A stretch of 64,000 nucleotides of DNA from M3007 sp031425155 (lineage in GTDB: Bacteria; Bacteroidota; Bacteroidia; Chitinophagales; Saprospiraceae): the NCBI GenBank assembly GCA_031425155.1, contig JANPIV010000131.1, positions 1 through 64,000 on the forward strand, read 5' to 3'. This document shows, piece after piece, positions 9,350-16,109 of this stretch; position 1 is the first letter of the stretch; every line of letters begins with the position of its first letter. The notes beneath the pieces are model-generated. The model saw only the letters and a list, made by a program, of their open reading frames with translations, did not search any database and was not told the origin of the DNA. The position numbers and the translations under genes are program-made.

Positions 9350-10840
9350 ATGGCCGACCTATCCATCAATTTTGCGGGCATCAAAGCGCCCAACCCGTTT
9401 TGGCTGGCCTCCGCGCCGCCGACCAATTCCGGCTACCAAATTATGAAAGCCTTCGACGCGGGTTGGGGCGGAGCCGTCTGGAAAACCCTCGGCGTGCCCG
9501 TCATCAACGTGTCGAGTCGTTACGGCGGACTGAACTACCGCGACACCCGCATGTCGGGCTTCACCAACATTGAACTCATCACCGACCGTACGCTGGCCGA
9601 AAACCTGCGGGAAATAGAAATCGTCAAAAAACACTTCCCAGATCATGCAGTGATCGCTTCGCTGATGGTGGAAACCCGCCAGGAGTGGCAACAGATAATC
9701 AAAGACGTGGAAAACGCGGGGGCAGACGGTATTGAACTCAATTTCGGTTGTCCGCACGGGATGTGCGAACGCGGCATGGGTTCGGCGGTCGGGCAGGAAC
9801 CTTCGGTGTTGAAGACCATTGTGGAATGGGTGATGGAGGCCGCCCAAATCCCGGTCATCACCAAACTCACACCTAATATTTCCAACATCGAAGACCCCGG
9901 TTTGGCGGCAGTAAAAGGCGGTACCAATGCAATTTCATTAATAAATACGATTAAGAGCATCATTGGCATTGACCTGGATACCTTCGCGCCCTACCCTTCC
10001 GTGGACGGCAAAGGCACCAACGGCGGCTACTGCGGCCCGGCAGTGAAACCCATCGCGCTGAACATGGTGCGCCAACTAGCCCAGCATCCCCAGATTGCCG
10101 GTACGCCCATCAGTGGCATCGGCGGCATCGAGACGTGGCGCGATGTGGTGGAATTCATTCTTTTGGGTGCTACTTCGGTGCAGGTTTGTACTTCGGTTAT
10201 GCACTACGGCTTTGGTATTGTCCGCGAAATGGATGCCGGATTACGTCGTTTTATGGATGAACGCGGTTTCCAAACCATCTACGATTTTGCGGGAAAAGCC
10301 TTACCTAATGTGCTGGAATGGAAGGACTTAAATCTGAAACACAAGGTCGTCGCTCATATTGATCCAGCGAAATGTATCGGCTGCCAACTCTGCTACATCG
10401 CCTGCGAAGACGGTGCGCACCAAGCCATTGCCCTGTCCCGTGAGCCGGGCGTGCGCATCCCGGAAATCATTGACGAAAACTGCGTCGGTTGCAACCTCTG
10501 CTCCCTCGTTTGTCCCGTGGAAACCTGCATTACGATGGAAAAACGTGACCCCGGCACCGAACACGTCACCTGGGAAGAACTCACCGAAACCCGGCAAGTC
10601 CCCGATTCCTTCAACGATCCCCGTGCGGGCGGCAACGGACACTGGGTGCCGGAGCCGGAAGCGGCGTTGAAAATTATGAATTATGAATTTACAATTCATT
10701 CTAAACGACACCACCATCCGCACCGATCTGCCGCCCGGCACGACCGTACTCGATTTTGTCCGTTACCATCGGCACCTGACGGGCACCAAGATCGGCTGCC
10801 GCGAAGGCGACTGCGGAGCCTGTACCGTGCTGGTCGGTAA
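9350..10840 (+). CDS. preA: NAD-dependent dihydropyrimidine dehydrogenase subunit PreA, with run-on C-terminus
   Basis: The N-terminal 310 residues form a dihydroorotate-dehydrogenase-like TIM barrel (NPFWLASAPPTN; NFGCPHGMCERGMGSAVGQ with the active-site Cys region; ISGIGGIETWRD). They are followed by two 4Fe-4S motifs, KCIGCQLCYIAC and NCVGCNLCSLVCP. It reduces uracil or thymine with PreT, or runs the reverse reaction. Recognisable homology ends near residue 442 (EPEAALKI, about 10675). The open frame then continues 54 residues in a different frame through the start of xdhA, giving a basic tail with no family likeness. A one-base change would create a TGA at about 10677, so the native stop has probably been lost by mutation or sequencing error. 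Confidence 0.88.
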   Translation: MADLSINFAGIKAPNPFWLASAPPTNSGYQIMKAFDAGWGGAVWKTLGVPVINVSSRYGGLNYRDTRMSGFTNIELITDRTLAENLREIEIVKKHFPDHAVIASLMVETRQEWQQIIKDVENAGADGIELNFGCPHGMCERGMGSAVGQEPSVLKTIVEWVMEAAQIPVITKLTPNISNIEDPGLAAVKGGTNAISLINTIKSIIGIDLDTFAPYPSVDGKGTNGGYCGPAVKPIALNMVRQLAQHPQIAGTPISGIGGIETWRDVVEFILLGATSVQVCTSVMHYGFGIVREMDAGLRRFMDERGFQTIYDFAGKALPNVLEWKDLNLKHKVVAHIDPAKCIGCQLCYIACEDGAHQAIALSREPGVRIPEIIDENCVGCNLCSLVCPVETCITMEKRDPGTEHVTWEELTETRQVPDSFNDPRAGGNGHWVPEPEAALKIMNYEFTIHSKRHHHPHRSAARHDRTRFCPLPSAPDGHQDRLPRRRLRSLYRAGR

Positions 10841-12098
10841 GTACACAGACGATGCGGTGACCTACCAATCCATGACTTCCTGCCTGTTGCCGTTGAGTAA
10901 TGTGCAGGGCAAACACGTGGTTACCGTGGAAGGCATTAATTCTCCCCAAGCAGACACTTTAACGGCGGTTCAGGCAGCGATGGTGGCCGAAAATGGTACC
11001 CAATGCGGCTTCTGTACGGTTGGTTTTGTCATGGCTCTGACAGGGTATTTTTTGCAGGAAAGTGCTGATAATCAGGAACTTACAATCGCCGCCATTGATG
11101 GAAACATCTGCCGCTGTACGGGTTACAAATCCATTGAACGCGCCGCCGCCCGATTGTCGTGTACGGGTGCCCCTTGCGGGTACCCTGCCCTGGATTTCGC
11201 CATTCAACAAGGCATTGTCCCCGCCTATTTTTCAACGATCAAAGCGCGGCTGCTGGCCCTGTGTCGCCGATCCCCGATCGGCGACACAGGCGACACGGAC
11301 AGCCGATCAGGGATCGGCTATACGGGGGGCGGCACTGATTTATACGTCCAGCGGCCCGAGGAAATGGAAGCCACCGCTGCGCAGCCTTTGTTCGATAACA
11401 GCCATTTAAAAGGCATCCGCGAAGCAGATAATTATGTAGAAATCGGCGGCGCGGCGACCGTGACGGATTTGATGGAATCGCCGGTCCTGCAAGCCATTTT
11501 TCCCAAGTTAAAAACCCATCTTAAACTCGTCTCTTCCACACCGATTCGCAACATGGCCACGGTCGCGGGCAATTTGGTCAACGCCTCCCCCATTGGAGAC
11601 CTGACCGTCTGGATGCTGGCCCTGAATGCCACGGTGGTGCTTCGCAACGGCCAGATTCGCGAAGTACCGTTACGCGATTTTTATCGGGGTTATAAATTGC
11701 TGGATAAAACCGCCGACGAAGTGCTGGAAAAAATCCGCTTTCCAAAACCCGTTGGAACTACTTATTTTAACTTTGAAAAAGTCAGCAAACGCACCTATCT
11801 GGATATTGCTTCTGTCAATTCTGCGCTGTCCTTACAAGTAGAAAACGGTGTTATTAAGAGTGCCCATTTTGCGGCAGGCGGGGTGGCCCCCATACCTTTG
11901 TATTTGCCGAAAACTTCCGCTTTTTTAGTAGGAAAAATATTTCCTGTAAATGAAATAACAGCAGAGAAAATGCTGGTCGAGGTCAATGAAATTATACAAT
12001 CTGAAATCAGCCCCATTTCCGATGTACGTGGCTCCAAAGAATACAAAAGATTGTTATTAAAGCAGTTGTTTTATGCGCATTTGCTGGAAATGCTGTGA
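10683..12098 (+). CDS. xdhA: Xanthine dehydrogenase small subunit (2Fe-2S and FAD domains)
   Basis: Molybdenum hydroxylase small subunit of 471 residues. The plant-type 2Fe-2S motif is GCREGDCGACTVLVG, the second 2Fe-2S domain has QCGFCTVGF and GNICRCTGYKSIERA, and the FAD domain has GGGTDLYVQ and TPIRNMATVAGNLVNASPIGD. It relays electrons from the molybdopterin subunit to NAD+. Residues about 193-213 (CRRSPIGDTGDTDSRSGIG) are encoded by two perfect palindromes that look like an in-frame repeat just before the FAD-binding GGGTDL. The start overlaps the run-on preA frame by 158 bases. The partner gene xdhB follows after an inverted Uma2 gene. Confidence 0.9.
   Translation: MNLQFILNDTTIRTDLPPGTTVLDFVRYHRHLTGTKIGCREGDCGACTVLVGKYTDDAVTYQSMTSCLLPLSNVQGKHVVTVEGINSPQADTLTAVQAAMVAENGTQCGFCTVGFVMALTGYFLQESADNQELTIAAIDGNICRCTGYKSIERAAARLSCTGAPCGYPALDFAIQQGIVPAYFSTIKARLLALCRRSPIGDTGDTDSRSGIGYTGGGTDLYVQRPEEMEATAAQPLFDNSHLKGIREADNYVEIGGAATVTDLMESPVLQAIFPKLKTHLKLVSSTPIRNMATVAGNLVNASPIGDLTVWMLALNATVVLRNGQIREVPLRDFYRGYKLLDKTADEVLEKIRFPKPVGTTYFNFEKVSKRTYLDIASVNSALSLQVENGVIKSAHFAAGGVAPIPLYLPKTSAFLVGKIFPVNEITAEKMLVEVNEIIQSEISPISDVRGSKEYKRLLLKQLFYAHLLEML
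11259..11319. repeat. Two palindromes inside the xdhA coding sequence
   Basis: CTGTGTCGCCGATC (11259-11272) and GATCGGCGACACAG (11276-11289) are perfect 14-bp arms around CCC. AGCCGATC (11301-11308) and GATCGGCT (11312-11319) are perfect 8-bp arms around AGG. The two share the CCGATC core, separated by GCGACACGGAC. This is the structure of a mobile palindromic repeat, yet it lies in frame within a conserved enzyme. Confidence 0.85.
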
Positions 12099-12104
12099 GT
12101 ATAA

Positions 12105-12734
12105 TCAGATAACATCTGCCCAACGCACCGACAGCCCCGGCATTATATCTGCACCGGAAAGTACCTCCTCAAATTTCACCGTTTGAATATCCCCATTTTC
12201 CGAATAGACATAAGTGCGCCTATTTTTGGGATCAACGAGCCAACCCAAGCGGCAGCCACTGTCCATATACTCATCCATTTTTTCGCGGAGGTCGGTTAGG
12301 CTTTGGTCACCCGAACGAAGTTCAAGTACAAAATCAGGCGTGATAAGGGAAAATTTTTTCTTTTCTGAAGCAGGCAGGGCATCCCAACGATCTTGGCGAA
12401 TCCAGGCAGTATCCGGCGCACGCTCAGCACCATTGGGGAGCGTAAAGCCAGTCGAAGAATCAAAAGTGCGGCCAAGTTTGTGTTGACGGTTCCAAAGACC
12501 TATTTCTGTCGTAATTTCGGCGTTATGATTTCCTGTTTCAGAATTGGTAGGGGGCATAATAAAAAGTTGACCATCGGCGGTGCGCTCGATGCGGAGTTCG
12601 GGATTGGCGAGGCAAAATTCATAGAATTCATCGCGGCTCATGCCGTCGGCATAAAGGCGGAGAGGTGTGCCGTTATTGAATTTTATTTTTAACACACTAG
12701 GCAACGTTGGTCGTGGCGCGAGTTCAATAGACAT
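12105..12734 (-). CDS. Uma2-family putative restriction-endonuclease-like protein
   Basis: Protein of 209 residues of the Uma2/DUF820 family, with a PD-(D/E)XK-like core. Visible features are MSRDEFYEFCLANPELRIERTADGQLFIMPP, GRTFDSSTGFTLPNGAERAPDTAWI, TPDFVLELRSGDQSLTDLREKMDEYMDSGCRLGWLVDP and the terminal VYSENG strand. The order Asp (APD), Glu-x-Arg (VLELRS) and Lys in REKM fits the predicted nuclease site. Function in these families is unknown, and many are multicopy and mobile. It lies antisense between xdhA and xdhB, 7 bases after the xdhA stop, and splits that operon. Confidence 0.82.
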   Translation of the reverse strand: MSIELAPRPTLPSVLKIKFNNGTPLRLYADGMSRDEFYEFCLANPELRIERTADGQLFIMPPTNSETGNHNAEITTEIGLWNRQHKLGRTFDSSTGFTLPNGAERAPDTAWIRQDRWDALPASEKKKFSLITPDFVLELRSGDQSLTDLREKMDEYMDSGCRLGWLVDPKNRRTYVYSENGDIQTVKFEEVLSGADIMPGLSVRWADVI

Positions 12735-12750
12735 GGCAACATATTTTTGA

Positions 12751-12758
12751 CAAAGATA
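12751..12758 (-). promoter_or_regulatory. Candidate -7 element for the Uma2 gene
   Basis: On the minus strand TATCTTTG fits the Bacteroidota TAnnTTTG element and sits 17 bases upstream of the Uma2 ATG. No clear -33 TTG is seen at the usual distance. Its position also argues that coding sequence of xdhB does not begin at 12747. Confidence 0.4.
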
Positions 12759-12799
12759 GATTCTTTAAAGCACAATAAGACGCATGATGCCGTCCAAGT

Positions 12800-12830
12800 T
12801 CATCGTTCATACTTCATACTTCATACATAC
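12800..12830. repeat. ttcatacttcatac word before xdhB
   Basis: CGTTCATACTTCATACTTCATACATAC is a near-tandem 8-base word that ends directly before the TTG at 12831, where homology to molybdenum hydroxylases begins. It occupies the place where a normal start region would be expected. Confidence 0.6.
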
Positions 12831-15140
12831 TTGAAAAACACCGATTCATATTCCCACGTCCGCGGCGAGTCCGTTTATCTCGACGATCTGCCACTCCTGC
12901 GCGGTACCCTGTTCGCGGCGGTGTTCGATTCGCCGGTGGCGCACGGCATACTGCATCACGTGGACGTGTCCGAGGCCGAAAAAATGCCGGGCGTATTCAG
13001 GATCATTTTGGCCAAAGACCTGCGCGGTGAAAACCAGATCGGCGGCATCATTCCCGATGAACCGTTGCTGGCCGACAAACATGTGCATTTCCACGGGATG
13101 CCTATTGCGCTGGTATTGGCAGAAAGCGAGGCCATTGCGCGGGCCGCAGCCCATCAGATCAAGGCCGACATCGAGCCATTGGAAGTCATCACCGATCCCC
13201 GGGTGGCCTGCGCCAGAAACGAACTCATTGTGCCGCCCAAACGCTTCCAACTCGGCGACACTAACCGGGCGTTTGCCGATTGCGAAGTCGTGCTGGAAGG
13301 TCGCGCCGATGTGAACGGACAGGAGCACCTCTACATCGAAACGCAGGGGGCCTATACCCTGCCGATGGAAGGTGGTGGCCTCAAAGTCTATTCTTCCACG
13401 CAGGGGCCAACGGCGGTGCAACGCGCCGTAAGCCGCGTTACCGGCCTGCCCATGCACCGCATCGAAGTGGAGGTGGGACGACTCGGCGGCGGCTTTGGCG
13501 GCAAGGAAGATCAGGCCAATATGTGGGCGGCCCTGTGTGCCGTGGCCACGCAACTAACCAACCGCCCGGTCAAGTACAGCCTGCACCGTTTGGAGGATAT
13601 GCGCATGACCGGCAAACGCCATCCATACTCGGCAGATTACAAGATCGGATTGGATAAAGACCTGAAAATCAAGGCTTACGAGGTCATTTTTTATCAAAAT
13701 GCAGGTGCAGCGGCAGACCTGTCGCCAGCCGTGCTGGAACGCACTTTGTTTCACTGCACCAACGCCTATTTCATTCCCAACGTGACGGCGACCGCGTATA
13801 GTTGTCGCACCAATTTGCCGCCCAATACCGCTTTTCGGGGTTTCGGCGGGCCACAGGGTATGTTCGTTTTGGAGTCCGCCATCAGCCATGCGGCAGAAGT
13901 GTTGGGCGTGCGGGCAGCCGAGATTCAACGGAGGAATTTGATTCAAACCGGCGAGGAATTTCCGTACGGGCAAAAAGCGGAAAGCGAAGCCGAAAGCACC
14001 TGGATACAGGCCGACGCGCGTTTTGATTTTGCAAAAATTCAACAGGACGCTGCCGATTTTAATGCTAAAAACAAGTTCCAAAAACGCGGCGTGGCCTTGA
14101 TGCCCGTTTGTTTCGGCATTTCTTTTACCAAAACGGCGATGAATCAGGCGCGGGCACTAGTGCATGTTTATACGGACGGTTCCGTGGCGGTTTCGACGGG
14201 GGGTGTGGAAATGGGACAAGGCGTGAATACCAAAATGTTACAAATAGCGGCGCAAACCTTCTCTATTGCGCCGGAGCAGGTAAAAGTCCACAGCACCAAC
14301 ACTTTACGCATTGCCAACACCTCCCCTTCCGCTGCCTCTGCTACGGCAGATTTGAACGGAAAAGCCACGCTGATGGCTTGCCAGGCCATTCTGGAACGCC
14401 TGAAAATCGTGGCGGCAGAAGAACTGAATTTGCCGCCTGGATCAAGTATTCGATTGGAAAACGGGTTTGTTTTTTGCCTCGACCAACCAACGGAACTGGA
14501 CTGGAAAACGCTGGTCGGCGCGGCTTATCTGAAACGGGTCAGCCTCAGCGAACACGCGCACTACGCCACGCCCGGCGTTCATTTCGACTGGGCCACGGCC
14601 AAAGGCCACCCCTTTGCGTACCACGTTTTTGGCACCGCCATCACGCAGGTCACGGTAGATTGTCTGCGTGGCATTTACACCGTGGATTTTGTCAAAACCG
14701 TCCATGATTTTGGCAAAACAATGAATACACCGGTGGACATGGGTCAGATCGAAGGTGGCATTGTACAGGGCATCGGTTGGATGACCATGGAAGAAATCGT
14801 GTATGATGCGGCGGGACGACTGCGGTCCAACGCGCTTTCGTCGTACAAGATCCCCGACATCTATTCCGCGCCAAAAACTATTGATATAGTGCCGCTAGTT
14901 ACGGAACGCGAGAACTTGGCTATTTTCAGTTCCAAAGCCGTGGGCGAACCGCCGCTGATGTACGGCATCGGAACGTATTTTGCTATTCGGGATGCAGTGA
15001 AGGCTTTTAATGACGGTGTTTCGCCTGCCTTTGATGCGCCTTTTACCCCGGAGAAAGTGTTAATTAATTTGTATAGAAATACTAGTGAAATAAGCAGTAT
15101 ATCTATTAGGCAGGAGGCAGCGCAGTATGACCATCAATAG
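12831..15140 (+). CDS. xdhB: Xanthine dehydrogenase molybdopterin-binding subunit
   Basis: Molybdopterin-cytosine/guanine-dinucleotide or Moco subunit of about 769 residues. Cofactor-binding and substrate motifs include GRLGGGFGGKEDQ, NTAFRGFGGPQGMF, GGVEMGQGVNTKMLQIA, and SKAVGEPPLMYG with the catalytic Glu. The enzyme hydroxylates hypoxanthine and xanthine. Homology (KNTDSYSHVRGESVYLDDL) begins at a TTG at 12831. The frame is open from a TTG at 12747, but the extra 28 residues come from a repeat word and the Uma2 promoter region, so I prefer 12831. No ATG lies in frame nearby. Expression may now be independent of xdhA because Uma2 intervenes. Confidence 0.88.
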   Translation: MKNTDSYSHVRGESVYLDDLPLLRGTLFAAVFDSPVAHGILHHVDVSEAEKMPGVFRIILAKDLRGENQIGGIIPDEPLLADKHVHFHGMPIALVLAESEAIARAAAHQIKADIEPLEVITDPRVACARNELIVPPKRFQLGDTNRAFADCEVVLEGRADVNGQEHLYIETQGAYTLPMEGGGLKVYSSTQGPTAVQRAVSRVTGLPMHRIEVEVGRLGGGFGGKEDQANMWAALCAVATQLTNRPVKYSLHRLEDMRMTGKRHPYSADYKIGLDKDLKIKAYEVIFYQNAGAAADLSPAVLERTLFHCTNAYFIPNVTATAYSCRTNLPPNTAFRGFGGPQGMFVLESAISHAAEVLGVRAAEIQRRNLIQTGEEFPYGQKAESEAESTWIQADARFDFAKIQQDAADFNAKNKFQKRGVALMPVCFGISFTKTAMNQARALVHVYTDGSVAVSTGGVEMGQGVNTKMLQIAAQTFSIAPEQVKVHSTNTLRIANTSPSAASATADLNGKATLMACQAILERLKIVAAEELNLPPGSSIRLENGFVFCLDQPTELDWKTLVGAAYLKRVSLSEHAHYATPGVHFDWATAKGHPFAYHVFGTAITQVTVDCLRGIYTVDFVKTVHDFGKTMNTPVDMGQIEGGIVQGIGWMTMEEIVYDAAGRLRSNALSSYKIPDIYSAPKTIDIVPLVTERENLAIFSSKAVGEPPLMYGIGTYFAIRDAVKAFNDGVSPAFDAPFTPEKVLINLYRNTSEISSISIRQEAAQYDHQ

Positions 15141-15182
15141 ATGAAATTATTTTTGAATGATGGTTTTTATAGAAAATTTTTC

Positions 15183-15280
15183 GATTGATGATATAAGATG
15201 GAGGAATGTTGATTTTTGATGTAACAGAACACGTCATGGCCCATCAAATATCAACATTCCTCCATCTGCATTCATCAATC
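15183..15280. repeat. 98-bp palindromic element, copy 2 (inverted)
   Basis: GATTGATGATATAAGATG starts the element and GCATTCATCAATC ends it, so it is reversed relative to copy 1. The loop reads, reversed, GTGTTCTGTTACATC. The flank TTTTTATAGAAAATTTTTC matches the flank of copy 1 in reverse, so similarity extends about 20 bases beyond the palindrome. It lies between two convergent genes, 42 bases after xdhB and 24 bases from the glucosaminidase stop. Confidence 0.85.
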
Positions 15281-15304
15281 AAAAATTAGCCTTACTGGAA
15301 CTCC

Positions 15305-15910
15305 TTATTTCCTCGACAATACATCCAGCCCATATTTCTGGATCACGCGCCGCACTTTTTCCGGCCACAATGGATCAGCGGCGTAGCCCGGCTCCTGGCG
15401 TTTGACGTGGGCCGACATTCCTCTGATAAAGCATTCATAATCGCCGGTTGGGCAGGCCAGGGCATCTTTGAACCACTTGCGGCTGCGCAAAAAGCGGGAA
15501 AAGTCATACACCGCCTCGGTGGGCGTAGCGTACGACCGGAAAGGCGTCATCACGCCTTCATGCCACATCATAAATACCTCTCCCTTCCAGCTGGGCCCTG
15601 CTTTCATACCAAAGGGATTACCAGAGTTTTTATACAAATAACTGGTAAATCCGGTGGATTCCAGCGTCGCGATGGCTACAAAAGCCGCCGCCGGTACGTG
15701 CTCGGATTTTTCCACCTGCATAGCCTCGCGCATGAAGCGTTCAATAATTGGAATCGGTGCGCCAAAACTATCCGAAAGTACCTGCGCAACCGCCGCGATC
15801 TCCACTTCGCGTTTTAAAAGGTTACTGGTTTGCATTGACAATTGGGCCTGAGCGGCCACCGCAAACAAAAGAAAAAAGCCAGGAAGTAGTGATTTTTGAA
15901 AAAAGGACAT
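15305..15910 (-). CDS. Secreted glucosaminidase (GH73-like)
   Basis: Protein of about 201 residues with a signal peptide (MSFFQKSLLPGFFLLFAVAAQAQ) and a mannosyl-glycoprotein endo-beta-N-acetylglucosaminidase/FlgJ-type domain. The likely catalytic Glu is in AIATLESTGFTS; the YKNSGNPFGMKAGPSWKG segment and the YATPTEAVYDFSRFLRSRKWFKDA loop are family-typical. It would cut N-acetylglucosaminyl bonds in peptidoglycan in the periplasm. The frame is open upstream to 15979, but the signal peptide places the start at the ATG ending at 15910. It is convergent with xdhB and unrelated to it. Confidence 0.82.
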   Translation of the reverse strand: MSFFQKSLLPGFFLLFAVAAQAQLSMQTSNLLKREVEIAAVAQVLSDSFGAPIPIIERFMREAMQVEKSEHVPAAAFVAIATLESTGFTSYLYKNSGNPFGMKAGPSWKGEVFMMWHEGVMTPFRSYATPTEAVYDFSRFLRSRKWFKDALACPTGDYECFIRGMSAHVKRQEPGYAADPLWPEKVRRVIQKYGLDVLSRK

Positions 15911-16109
15911 GATTTGAAAACGTGTTTGGTTGCGCGTTTTAACGTAGTATTTGCTATTGGTCACTCCTGCGAAGGGCAAAAAGTAGGATTATGAGAAAAT
16001 TTGCTTAAAAATAAGTCGTTTATTGAAATTAGTGTTGGCTAAATTTTGCGTAATGTATTGGTTTCCATTGCCATTTTGCCTTTTGCAAATTTGCTTATTT
16101 ACTTACGGG

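Noticed and set aside
12747..12830. N-terminal extension of XdhB from the TTG at 12747
   Set aside because: The 28 residues are encoded by a ttcatac word and by the Uma2 promoter region, and homology begins only at 12831.
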